Below are positions 1 to 8,112 of a stretch of DNA of 64,000 bases, one piece after another (within the stretch, counting starts at the first letter, position 1; each line of letters begins with the position of its first letter). The notes beneath the pieces are model-generated. The model did not search any database and had not been told where the DNA came from. It worked only from the letters and a program-made list of their open reading frames with translations. The stretch covers positions 496,001 through 560,000 of the forward strand of contig NZ_CP197171.1 of the NCBI RefSeq assembly GCF_052055485.1. The letters are read 5' to 3'. This stretch comes from Amphibacillus sp052055485 (GTDB lineage: Bacteria > Bacillota > Bacilli > Bacillales > Amphibacillaceae). The position numbers and the translations under genes were made by a program.

Positions 1-211
1 GTCCCCAAGATCGTTCTAAGAAGTTGAGCCTCCCTGTCATGATATCTCTTCTTGCTGGAATACACGGCATACTTCCAGTAAAATGGTTCGTAAACATACA
101 ACTATCATTCGCGAAATCAGCAATATTGTCAGCGTGACAATCTGTTTGTTCATTATAGCAGGATAGATGATCCCTTCGAAGTGTATCCATTAAGACTACA
201 ATGGTTCTCAT
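1..211 (-). CDS. Sulfatase, N-terminal part only (runs off the left edge)
   Basis: The ATG at 209-211 follows a GGAGGG ribosome binding site. The 70 visible residues begin MRTIVVLMDTLRRDHL, the metal-binding start typical of alkaline-phosphatase-superfamily sulfatases. Near residue 55 they contain C-I-P-A-R followed by TGR, the sulfatase signature CxPxR, whose Cys must be converted to formylglycine. The family hydrolyses sulfate esters; the substrate cannot be read from this fragment. It is the last visible gene of the PTS operon, 33 bp behind the IIA gene. This suggests the imported sugar is sulfated and desulfated in the cytoplasm, since no signal peptide is seen. Other members of the superfamily, such as phosphopentomutase-like or phosphoglycerol transferase proteins, lack the CxPxR signature. 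Confidence 0.85.
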   Translation of the reverse strand, partial: MRTIVVLMDTLRRDHLSCYNEQTDCHADNIADFANDSCMFTNHFTGSMPCIPARRDIMTGRLNFLERSWG

Positions 212-244
212 ATAAATCCCTCCAATGTCTTTATCTGTTGCCAA

Positions 245-649
245 TTATTCATCTTCAGAGTCAGGACTAGTATTGTAATTATTTACATATATAATCGATT
301 CTTGTGCCTCTTTGATCATATTGTTGATATCTTCTTGATTAAAGGAATCCTTTGGGCTTAATGCGACCAACATAAGGAGGGGAAGGTTCATACCAGCTAT
401 GACATGAACCTGTTCATTACAATATTTCACAAAATTTTGCGTGACACTTCCTCCTAAAATGTCGGTAAAGATAAATACCTCATCCTCTTGAGAGATATTT
501 TGCATAACCGCTTCGATTTGCTTATTAATATCGTCGTCTTCAACATAGGCACTTATTTCAAATACATTTGGATAACCGCTTATAAACTGTAACGTTTGTT
601 TCATTCCGTCTGCTAGTTTATGGTGTGATGCAATAATAATGTTTCTCAT
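245..649 (-). CDS. PTS mannose-family IIA component
   Basis: This 134-residue cytoplasmic protein is the usual size of a free-standing mannose/fructose/sorbose-family IIA domain. The phospho-accepting His lies in the N-terminal ASHHKLADG motif (residues 7-15), and DILGGSVTQN (about residues 63-72) is the second typical stretch. It takes phosphate from HPr and passes it to the IIB protein encoded at 2319-2792. The start is preceded by AGGAGA. It lies 11 bp after the IID gene in the order IIB-IIC-IID-IIA-sulfatase. Subgroup features point to the N-acetylgalactosamine/hexosamine or glycosaminoglycan-disaccharide branch rather than glucose/mannose, but this is inference from the sulfatase neighbour. 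Confidence 0.9.
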   Translation of the reverse strand: MRNIIIASHHKLADGMKQTLQFISGYPNVFEISAYVEDDDINKQIEAVMQNISQEDEVFIFTDILGGSVTQNFVKYCNEQVHVIAGMNLPLLMLVALSPKDSFNQEDINNMIKEAQESIIYVNNYNTSPDSEDE

Positions 650-659
650 GTGTAATCTC

Positions 660-1451
660 CTAACCGAGTAATCCTGACCATGCGCCTAGCATACTTACAA
701 TAATAACTAATAGAATGATCAGCGAAATTCCCATTTTCTTCGACTGAATTAACTTATAAATAAGATACGTAAAAATAACCGGAAGAAGCGCAGGTAAAAT
801 GCTGTCTAACAATGGCTGAATCTCCATTGAAAGCTCTCCTCTTTCGATAATAAGTGGAGTACTTACGTCAACAACAGATGGCACAAGAGCACCAACGACT
901 ACCAACCCTAAAATCGAAGCACATTCAGTTAAAATGCTAATTTTATCGCCAAAGGTAGTAATAAGCTTCGTCCCTTGGTTAAAACCAATGTGAATTGCCT
1001 TTGCCCGTAGAAACATAAAAACAATGTTTATAATCATCCAAAGAATAACGCCTACAGGGTTATGGTCAATGGCCATATATCCCGCAATGGATCCTAAAAT
1101 GGTTGGAATCAATACCCAAAAGATTGAATCCCCTACACCGGATAACGGTCCCATTAAACTTGTTTTCGTATTCTGGACAATATCCTTAGCCTTTATCCCA
1201 TCACGATCCTCCATGGCAAGTGTTGCACCTAGGACTAGTGGGGCGAGCCAAGGCATACAATTAAAGAATTTAAAGTGATTTTGGATAGATTCCTGCAATT
1301 CCTCATCTTTTTTATAAATCTTTCGCAGTGCTGGCTTAAGTGAAAAAACAACACTTCCCGCTTGCTGTGATTGATAATTAAATGTGTTAACTGCCATCAA
1401 CATCCAGCGTCGAACAACTTTATTAAGGTCTTTTTTTGTCAGCTTACTCAT
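660..1451 (-). CDS. PTS mannose-family IID component
   Basis: This 263-residue integral membrane protein carries the IID family start (KKDLNKVVRRWM, then FNYQSQQAGSVVFSLKPALRKIY). It also has the conserved block GPLSGVGDSIFWVLIPTILG at about residues 100-119, and ends in hydrophobic segments. With IIC it forms the sugar channel. The ATG overlaps the last 8 bases of the IIC gene, which indicates translational coupling. GGGGGATTAGAAG precedes the start. Sugar specificity cannot be read directly. Confidence 0.92.
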   Translation of the reverse strand: MSKLTKKDLNKVVRRWMLMAVNTFNYQSQQAGSVVFSLKPALRKIYKKDEELQESIQNHFKFFNCMPWLAPLVLGATLAMEDRDGIKAKDIVQNTKTSLMGPLSGVGDSIFWVLIPTILGSIAGYMAIDHNPVGVILWMIINIVFMFLRAKAIHIGFNQGTKLITTFGDKISILTECASILGLVVVGALVPSVVDVSTPLIIERGELSMEIQPLLDSILPALLPVIFTYLIYKLIQSKKMGISLIILLVIIVSMLGAWSGLLG

Positions 1452-2226
1452 CTTCTAATCCCCCTGTCGTTGCAGCATCACCTGTTTGGCCAAATAATTT
1501 ATCCTTATTATCACTAAAGAATTTTAGCGATACGACTAAACCGATGATAGTAACACCTAAAATCGGAACATCTAGATAAGCGGCAAAGAAGAAGCCAAGT
1601 AAGAGGTAAAAAACATATTTCTTAACCGGCATATAATTTAATAATAAAGCAATCCCTACTGCTGGTAGTAAACGTCCAGCGATATTCAAGCCATCCGTAA
1701 ACCATTGTGGTGTGATTTCTAAAATTCGGTCAACAACTTCTGGACCTAATTGAATCGCAATAAAAACCGGAATGGCGGCTGTTAAACCCATAATGACTGG
1801 TCCGATCAGAAGTGTTCTTTCCATTGCGGCGAAATTATTATCCGCTGCAAAAGTCTGTGCCTTTCTGACGAAAAAACCGTTGATAATTTTCGCAAATACA
1901 TCAAGTTGAACCCCAAGCATGGCAACTGGAATCCCGATAGCTAAACCCGCTTCTGTTCCTCCTCCAGTTGTAACTGCGATAGTTGTTGCAATAATTGCTG
2001 CTGTTGAGTATTCTGGGACACTACTTCCCCCAATGCTTGCTACCCCAAGTGCCATTAATTGAAGTGTACCCCCAAGATATAAAGCTGTTTGCATATCCCC
2101 AAGGATAAGCCCCATCACGAAAGCCGTGATTAACGGCCACCGTAGCCCAAAAGTCAAACCGTACTTATCTATTGGAACTAAAAATGCTAATAATGTAATC
2201 GCAATAATTTGCCAAATAGCTAGCAT
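1444..2226 (-). CDS. PTS mannose-family IIC component
   Basis: This protein of about 260 residues is strongly hydrophobic throughout, with the IIC hallmark GLILGDMQTALYLGGTLQLMALG (about residues 40-62) and the block SVPEYSTAAIIATTIAV. It forms the translocation path together with IID. A start two codons upstream (2232) is possible. The internal ATG at 2224-2226 is preferred because it sits 7 bases behind GGGGG, while the upstream ATG is almost on top of it. It overlaps the IID start. The C-terminal tail is acidic and polar (TGDAATTGGLEDE). Confidence 0.9.
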   Translation of the reverse strand: MLAIWQIIAITLLAFLVPIDKYGLTFGLRWPLITAFVMGLILGDMQTALYLGGTLQLMALGVASIGGSSVPEYSTAAIIATTIAVTTGGGTEAGLAIGIPVAMLGVQLDVFAKIINGFFVRKAQTFAADNNFAAMERTLLIGPVIMGLTAAIPVFIAIQLGPEVVDRILEITPQWFTDGLNIAGRLLPAVGIALLLNYMPVKKYVFYLLLGFFFAAYLDVPILGVTIIGLVVSLKFFSDNKDKLFGQTGDAATTGGLEDE

Positions 2227-2318
2227 TACCATACCCCCATTGTGTTTTAGTGATTTAAATCATTAGAAAAAAGATCAGTCAATATTTGATGCAAATACGC
2301 TAAGGCTATAGCCATGAA

Positions 2319-2792
2319 CTATTTAAGGGCTGCCTTTAATGGTACACGTGTATCCGATAAGATATATTGAACAAATACTTCAATCCCTTTAGCAGAAAGG
2401 TTATTATAAATCTCAAGTTCTTCTTTAGTGATACTTGCTTGATTGGAAAGCACCATTTCATTTTTTTTCTCCGCTGTTGCACCAATATTTACTTTTTCAA
2501 TAGCTACACCTTCTTCAGCTAACTTAAGAATAGTAACTGGATCTTTGACGACTAAGAAAATGGTTTGATCCTGATACTTGTTATTTTTAAAATTCTGCAT
2601 TGCTGTTTCCATCGTTATAATTGATAAAGCATAGCCAGCAGGTTTGGCCATTCGCATGGCTGACTTAGAAAATTCATCATTTGCAATATCATCATCAATG
2701 ACCATGAGCCTTAAAGCGTTTACATTGGGTGCCCACTGTGAAGCAACAATTCCGTGTAATAACCGATTATCAATCCTTGCTAATTTAATCAT
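2319..2792 (-). CDS. PTS mannose-family IIB component
   Basis: Starting at MIKLARIDNRLLHGIVASQW gives the canonical IIB start with phospho-His at residue 13 (RLLHG) and a length of 157 residues. IIB receives phosphate from IIA and phosphorylates the sugar bound to IIC/IID. An in-frame ATG at 2834 with an AGGGA box would add 14 residues unlike the family; both starts are downstream of the promoter proposed at 2870-2897. This is the first gene of the operon, divergent from the DeoR-type gene at 3403. Confidence 0.9.
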   Translation of the reverse strand: MIKLARIDNRLLHGIVASQWAPNVNALRLMVIDDDIANDEFSKSAMRMAKPAGYALSIITMETAMQNFKNNKYQDQTIFLVVKDPVTILKLAEEGVAIEKVNIGATAEKKNEMVLSNQASITKEELEIYNNLSAKGIEVFVQYILSDTRVPLKAALK

Positions 2793-2834
2793 CTGTCTCA
2801 CTTCTTTCTGGTTAATTTTGAACAAACTAGACAT

Positions 2835-3402
2835 AAGAAAATTCCCTATGCATTAATTGCCTTTAATAAAAGATACCATATGATTTTATTTTGTCAATAT
2901 ATATGTTCTTTTTTGTTCATTTGTTTGTTTTTTAAGATTTTTTTAAATCAAAAATAGTTTCTAATTAATATTAGCCAATGTTAATGGTGGGGGAAGGCAA
3001 TTAGCTAGCACGATTCATTATCCTTTTCATTTACTATATGATCAGGCATACTATTAATAGAAAGTTTAATAAAGAATCAAAAAATGAACGAATTTAAACA
3101 TTTAATTGATTAAAATAACCATTATTTTTAGTTTGAGGGAAGTTTCTAAATGTCCTTGTTTAAGTTAAAGGCATGTTCATTTAAAACTAAAAAGTCACTT
3201 TTAAATGTTATTTTATTGTGTTCAAAAACTAACATTTTAATACAGATAAACATTACAGTATTGATTAAACGCCCTGCTGTAGTCAAAAAAAAGAAGTTGA
3301 TGTACAATGGAGGTAATTTATTATAAAGAAACCATGACTTAACATAATTGTTATTATGACGGTAGATTATGAATAATATTTATAGATTTGAAGGAGAATA
3401 GC
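2835..3402. other. Divergent regulatory region between the mannose-family PTS operon and its DeoR-type regulator
   Basis: A gene-free, A+T-rich stretch. It contains the promoter/operator described separately at 2870-2930, and further TGTTCA-type words near 3173 and 3218 that could be extra regulator sites. No terminator or RNA gene is recognised. The regulator gene is preceded by AAGGAG at 3391. Confidence 0.6.
2870..2930 (-). promoter_or_regulatory. Promoter of the mannose-family PTS operon with candidate DeoR operator
   Basis: On the minus strand TTGACA (2897-2892) and TATCTT (2875-2870) are separated by 16 bp, a plausible sigma-A promoter. Immediately upstream of the -35 box, plus-strand TGTTCTTTT at 2904 and TGTTCATTT at 2914 form a direct repeat spaced by 10 bp, with a third TTGTTTGTTT word following. 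Direct repeats of this kind are common operators for DeoR-family sugar regulators. The assignment to the adjacent regulator is inference. Confidence 0.5.
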
Positions 3403-4134
3403 ATGAAATTAGCTGAAAGAAAGTCAATCATTATTAATGCATTAAAGAAACAAAATACTTTGTCTTTTGCTGAGCTTGAACAATTGCTTGATGTATCTAC
3501 AACAACAATTAGAAGAGATTTATTATTACTTGAAAAGGAAGGACTGATCGTAAGATTTCATGGCGGAATCAAATCAAAAGAAGGCCTAATTGATCACGCT
3601 ATGAGTAAAAAACGACGGATCAATATTGACGAGAAAAAAAGAATTGGCAGATTAGCGAGGTCTTTGATTAAACCTGACAGCTTAATATTCATTGGTTCAG
3701 GATCGACAACTTACTACATGATTAATTATATTAAAGATACCTCAATTACCGTCATCACGAATGGGATTCCGCACGCTGAGGCGCTAAATGCGAAAAATAT
3801 TCGCACCTTTCTTTTATGTGGGTTTATCAAGGGGGAAACACGCTCTGTCGCTGGTGATGAAACAACTGAAATGATTGGATCTTATCAATTCGACCAAGCT
3901 TTTCTTGGATCAAATGGAGTTAGTTCTAACTTAGATCTCTTATCAGCTGATAAGTTTGAACATGACATTAAACAAGCATCGATTAAGCATAGTCGTGAAG
4001 CTTATTTTTTAGCTGATAGTTCTAAATTCAATAAAACAGCTATGTATGCACTGCCATTAAAACAGGATAACATGTTTGTTATTACAGAGTCAGCCCCAGA
4101 AGTTGATCATGAACATGTTATTGTAGCACAATAA
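3403..4134 (+). CDS. DeoR/GlpR-family sugar-responsive transcriptional regulator
   Basis: This 243-residue protein has an N-terminal DeoR winged helix (LAERKSIIINALKKQNTLS, then VSTTTIRRDLLLLEKEGLIVRFHGG, residues 3-56). The C-terminal sugar-phosphate sensor domain contains the GSGSTTYYMI phosphate-binding loop (about residue 98) and IKHSREAYFLADSSKF. The ATG at 3403 sits 7 bases behind AAGGAG; an upstream TTG at 3388 would overlap that site. The family usually represses a neighbouring sugar operon until a phosphorylated intermediate appears. The divergent PTS operon is the obvious target. Confidence 0.88.
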   Translation: MKLAERKSIIINALKKQNTLSFAELEQLLDVSTTTIRRDLLLLEKEGLIVRFHGGIKSKEGLIDHAMSKKRRINIDEKKRIGRLARSLIKPDSLIFIGSGSTTYYMINYIKDTSITVITNGIPHAEALNAKNIRTFLLCGFIKGETRSVAGDETTEMIGSYQFDQAFLGSNGVSSNLDLLSADKFEHDIKQASIKHSREAYFLADSSKFNKTAMYALPLKQDNMFVITESAPEVDHEHVIVAQ

Positions 4135-4560
4135 ACGGAATTGAATATGACAGATACAGCCTAAGGAGCATTCAAGGTATTATTCAGGGTTATTTTTTTC
4201 AAATACTTATTTTAAGCATTTGCTTACTGATCGTATGAAATAACCGAGATATCCTCAAACTCAGTCCGATAGAACGACTATGAAAATAACCGAAAGAATT
4301 CATGATGGATAATATATTTTTCCAAAACATTCAAGGAACAATATCAAAAGTCAGAGACTATGTATGCCTATGGATATTAGTAAACATTTGGAAATGACCA
4401 TCGATTGTTTTTGCACAGAACAGTAAATTAGCATTATAAATTTAAATTATATAGGTGTAACTATTTTAAAAGAAATTATCCATACCAATGCTATACCTAT
4501 CATTTCTTAAGCAACAATCAGAAAAGTAACTGAGACAAAAACCAGCTAAGTAAAAAAGAG

Positions 4561-4602
4561 AGCTGTTGTACAATGAAAAATAGATTGTGTAGCAGCTTTT
4601 TT
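4561..4602 (+). terminator. Hairpin with T-run (intrinsic-terminator-like)
   Basis: AGCTGTTGTACAAT pairs with ATTGTGTAGCAGCT around a loop GAAAAATAG and is followed by six T. The imperfect positions are G-U pairs when read as plus-strand RNA, which favours function in that direction. It lies more than 400 bp after the DeoR-type gene. Confidence 0.6.
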
Positions 4603-4741
4603 ATGTGACTAGAAAGGCTGAACTACTCATGAGCATAAGAACTATTGGCATTCTAGCTACAAACCTTGAATCCATTCGAGTAAACTCTATTCAGGTGAAT
4701 GGGATAAGAAATAAACACGGAAGGACATTTCAAGGTTACAA

Positions 4742-5275
4742 GAGCCCTCCTATCCCTCTCTTCAAACAAAATCACAAGTTAAAAGGGCGAGTAGAGCTCT
4801 TCTATCCCTCACTTCAAACAAAATTACAAGTCAAAAGGTTGGATAGAGCCCTTCTATCCCTCACTTCAAACAAAATTACAAGTTAAAAGGGCGGATAGAG
4901 TCCTTCTATCCCTCTCTTCAAATAAAATCACAAGTTAAAAGGGCGGATAGAGCCCTTCTATCCCTCACTTCAAACAAAATTACAAGTCAAAAGGTTGGAT
5001 AGAGCCCTTCTATCCTTCACTTCAAACAAAATTACAAGTTAAAAGGGCGGATAGAGCCCTTCTATCCCTCACTTCAAACAAAATCACAAGTTAAAAGGCC
5101 GGATAGAGCCCTCCTATCCCTCACTTCAAACAAAATCACAAGTTAAAAGGCCGGATAGAGCCCTCCTATCCCTCACTTCAAACAAAATCACAAGTTAAAA
5201 GGCCAGATAGAGCCCTCCTATCCCTCACTTCAAACAAAATCACAAGTTAAAAGGGCGAGTAGAGCTCTTCTACCC
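4742..5275. repeat. Tandem array: ten copies of a 52-bp unit
   Basis: The landmark CTTCAAACAAAAT recurs exactly every 52 bp, near 4760, 4812, 4864, 4916, 4968, 5020, 5072, 5124, 5176 and 5228. Each unit contains GGATAG(AG)CCC(TT)CTATCC, an 8-bp stem with a G-U pair and a 3-base loop in the best copies, then a CTTCAAAC stretch and CACAAGTTAAAA. Units vary at a few positions (GGCGG / GGTTGG / GGCCGG; CTTCTATCC / CTCCTATCC). There is no unique spacer, so it is not a CRISPR array. Confidence 0.95.
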
Positions 5276-5338
5276 GATGTTTCATGCAAATATAAGAAAA
5301 TACTCCACTTTTATCAAGATAAATATTAGCAAAAACGA

Positions 5339-5381
5339 AACGGTTGTGTTTATCAAAAATAGATAAACACAACCGTTTTTT
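5339..5381. terminator. Bidirectional terminator downstream of the phosphorylase gene
   Basis: AACGGTTGTGTTTATC and GATAAACACAACCGTT form a perfect 16-bp stem around AAAAATA. T-rich tracts follow in both directions (TTTTTT on plus, TTTCGTTTTT on minus). It can end minus-strand transcription from the gene at 5423-7033. A second small inverted repeat, TTGAGAC/GTCTCAA, lies at 5388-5408. Confidence 0.85.
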
Positions 5382-5422
5382 ATTTAATTGAGACTAGTTT
5401 TGTCTCAACCTTTGAAATGAAA

Positions 5423-7033
5423 TTATTTTGCATATAAATTATTATAATATTCTTCTAGCATACGCTTAACAGCAAATCGATCCTTTGTACTGTCAATGCT
5501 CGCTTTCATCATTTCAACCCATTTATCATGATTTTCATAATAAGTCGGTAATACTTGATTTTGTAAGACATCATAGAGTGCTTTTAAATCATGTGCATCA
5601 AGCTCTTGTTCGTCCTCACTTTCAAACCCATCACCAAACTGCCAACCATTAACACCATGATCACAAGCCTCTGGCCACCAGCCGTCGAGTGTACTGAAAT
5701 TAAGTACACCGTTCATCGCTGCTTTCATTCCAGATGTACCACTTGCTTCTTTCGGTCGACGTGGATTATTTAACCAAACATCTGCCCCACGTGTTAAGGC
5801 AGCACCAATTGTCATATCATAGTTTTCTAAGAAAATAACAGCATTAGGATATTTCCGAGCCATTTTAACAAGAGAACGGACAATTCCTTTCCCTGTATCA
5901 TCTAATGGATGAGCTTTCCCTGAGAAAACAATTTGAACTTTACCTGACTCAAGCAATGGTCCAATAATTGACTCGTCTGTAAAAATAAAATCACTTCGTT
6001 TATACGGAGCGGCTCGACGAGAGAATCCGATAATCATTTTGTCTTCATCTAATCGAACTCCATTTCGCTCTTCGATAAAATCAATCAGATCACGCTTGTT
6101 TTTCATATGGGCTTCCCAAAGATCGCCACCTTCTTCAGCTACCTTTAACATATTTTCATCTACCCATGTCGGGATATGGATACAGTTTGTAATCGGGATG
6201 ATTTCTGAACGATTTTCAACATGTGACCACATTTTATTCGCTGTCACACCGTGTAGTTCTGCTACTGCATTTGATTTACGCGATAAGCGTAGAGCACCAA
6301 CTGTCATATTAAATGGTGCCCCACCAATTTCAACGAGCTGTTCGATGGTCAGTCCATTATCTGCCCCCATATATAGCAGTCGATCCAATGGGTGTGATTC
6401 GTTTCCTTCAATAATTGGGGTATGTGTAGTGAATACGGTTTCATTTCTTGTTTGCTCCCAAGCCTCTTCAAAGCTTACTCCTTGATCGATTCTTTCTTTC
6501 ATTAATTCAAAGCCAGCAAATAAAGCATGACCTTCATTAAAGTGATAAACATCAACCTCATGCCCCAGTGCTCTTAAAGCACGCACACCACCAATACCTA
6601 GCACCATTTCTTGTGCAATTCGATCTTCACCAAAGCCCCCATATAATTGTCCTGTTATCCAGGCATCTGGGTTTTCTGGAAGGTCAGTATCTAATAAATA
6701 AAGTGGCACATTACCAAACTCTTCAGTTTTCCAAACCTTACAAACAATATCTCGTTGACGGATTGTGACTGTCACCTTAACACCTGTATCTTCTAAATAT
6801 TGATAATCATAATTGTGATAGGAATCATACGGCTTTCCATTTTCATCAATCCGTTGATCTGTATAGCCTTGCTTCCATTTCACACCGATACCAACCATCG
6901 GATAGTCATGGTCTTTTGCGCCTTTCAAGTAATCACCAGCTAAAATCCCTAACCCCCCTGCATACGTTTTCATGCTAGAGTCCAAACCATACTCCATACA
7001 AAAATAGGCAACGCGAGAGTCTTTTTTCGTCAT
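5423..7033 (-). CDS. glgP: Alpha-glucan (maltodextrin/glycogen) phosphorylase, short GT35 form
   Basis: This enzyme phosphorolyses alpha-1,4-glucans to glucose 1-phosphate using pyridoxal phosphate. The protein begins RVAYFCMEYGLDSSMKTYAGGLGILAGDYLK, typical of the GT35 subgroup that starts directly with the catalytic fold. The PLP-binding motif is RPKEASGTSGMKAAMNG (about residues 428-444), with the Lys in SGMK. Its 536 residues are much shorter than the roughly 800 of E. coli GlgP/MalP but match the short archaeal/Thermotoga-type branch. No glgB, glgC or glgA lies nearby, so a role in degrading imported maltodextrin is as likely as glycogen turnover. An AGGAGG box precedes the ATG. It stands alone between pstB and a strong terminator. 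Confidence 0.88.
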   Translation of the reverse strand: MTKKDSRVAYFCMEYGLDSSMKTYAGGLGILAGDYLKGAKDHDYPMVGIGVKWKQGYTDQRIDENGKPYDSYHNYDYQYLEDTGVKVTVTIRQRDIVCKVWKTEEFGNVPLYLLDTDLPENPDAWITGQLYGGFGEDRIAQEMVLGIGGVRALRALGHEVDVYHFNEGHALFAGFELMKERIDQGVSFEEAWEQTRNETVFTTHTPIIEGNESHPLDRLLYMGADNGLTIEQLVEIGGAPFNMTVGALRLSRKSNAVAELHGVTANKMWSHVENRSEIIPITNCIHIPTWVDENMLKVAEEGGDLWEAHMKNKRDLIDFIEERNGVRLDEDKMIIGFSRRAAPYKRSDFIFTDESIIGPLLESGKVQIVFSGKAHPLDDTGKGIVRSLVKMARKYPNAVIFLENYDMTIGAALTRGADVWLNNPRRPKEASGTSGMKAAMNGVLNFSTLDGWWPEACDHGVNGWQFGDGFESEDEQELDAHDLKALYDVLQNQVLPTYYENHDKWVEMMKASIDSTKDRFAVKRMLEEYYNNLYAK

Positions 7034-7308
7034 TAAAATTCCTCCTAAGCTTGATTTTATAAGTTATATGATGTTCTTGATGAAGAAGATATCAGTAGAC
7101 ATACTCAATATCCTCATACTGATATACTACTAGATTTTTTAACTAATTACCAGTAATAAATGAAACCGATTGCATTAAATTTATTTACAAACTAATCGGA
7201 TATTGAATTCTCTTGATAGCTATCCTTTCATTACCGAATTAAGTTTCCGATTAGCTTATCTGATGCAATATAATTGACCACTTTTAACTCTTTAACCAAT
7301 TGTCTACC

Positions 7309-8082
7309 CTAACCGAACTTTCCGGTAATATAATCTTCTGTTTCCTTCTTTTCAGGATTAGTAAACAATTGATCTGTTGTTCCTACTTCAACAACGACAC
7401 CGTTAAGGAAAAATGCCGTTTGATCGGATACACGAGCCGCTTGTTCCATGTTATGCGTCACAATCACAATCGTATATCCCTTCTTTAATTCTGTAATCAA
7501 TCCCTCTATTTTTACAGTAGCTAGCGGATCAAGTGCTGACGTTGGTTCGTCCATTAAAATAATATCTGGTTCAACCGCTAATACCCGAGCAATACAAAGT
7601 CGTTGCTGCTGCCCACCTGAAAGACTTGTCCCAAGTGTATCTAATCTATCTTTAACCTCATCCCATAACGCGGCTTGTCGTAGGCATTTTTCAACAATCA
7701 TACTTAATGTTTTTCGATCTTTTATTCCATTTGCTCTAGGTCCATAAGCCACATTGTCAAAAATACTGCTGGGAAATGGATTTGGCTTTTGAAAAACCAT
7801 CCCAACTGATTTACGCAATTGGACGACATCAACCATTGGATTATAAATATCCTGCCCGCCAATTTCGATCTTACCTTCGACTTTTGTTTTATGAATCAAG
7901 TCGTTCATCCTATTTAACGTCCGTAAAAACGTTGACTTACCACAACCAGAAGGTCCAATCAATGCAAAGATCTCATGCTCAGGAATCTTTAATGAAATAT
8001 CATTCAAAGCTTGTGTCTCACCGTAATAAAAAGCTAATTGATCAACATTGATTTTTATTTTATGATTATTTTTTTCTATCAT
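7309..8082 (-). CDS. pstB: Phosphate ABC transporter ATP-binding protein PstB
   Basis: This 257-residue cytoplasmic ATPase energises high-affinity phosphate import. Walker A is GPSGCGKST, the signature is LSGGQQQRLCIARVLAVEP, Walker B is IILMDEPTSALDP, and the switch His is in IVIVTHNMEQAARVSD. The ATG at 8082 lies 9 bases behind AGGGGG; an ATG six codons upstream overlaps that site. It is the last gene of pstSCAB. Only one pstB is present and no phoU follows; the next 275 bp are non-coding. Confidence 0.96.
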   Translation of the reverse strand: MIEKNNHKIKINVDQLAFYYGETQALNDISLKIPEHEIFALIGPSGCGKSTFLRTLNRMNDLIHKTKVEGKIEIGGQDIYNPMVDVVQLRKSVGMVFQKPNPFPSSIFDNVAYGPRANGIKDRKTLSMIVEKCLRQAALWDEVKDRLDTLGTSLSGGQQQRLCIARVLAVEPDIILMDEPTSALDPLATVKIEGLITELKKGYTIVIVTHNMEQAARVSDQTAFFLNGVVVEVGTTDQLFTNPEKKETEDYITGKFG

Positions 8083-8112
8083 ATGACTTAACCCCCTCAT
8101 AATACATAATTC

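Larger units (their letters stand above)
4135..5422. other. 1.3-kb gene-free region with a tandem array, two hairpins and inverted 10-mers
   Basis: No convincing gene is seen. The stretch holds a terminator-like hairpin at 4561-4602, the 52-bp tandem array at 4742-5275, a second hairpin at 5339-5381 and a small inverted repeat at 5388-5408. TGAGACAAAA at 4531-4540 and its reverse complement at 5398-5407 enclose all of these. An open frame through the start of the array (4605-4886) merely translates the repeat. Confidence 0.8.

Noticed and set aside
4605..4886. 93-codon frame into the start of the 52-bp array
   Set aside because: Its second half simply translates the repeat, it has no good ribosome binding site and the length follows from the array.
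4742..5275. CRISPR array
   Set aside because: Units are joined without unique spacers; the whole 52 bp repeats and no cas gene is near.
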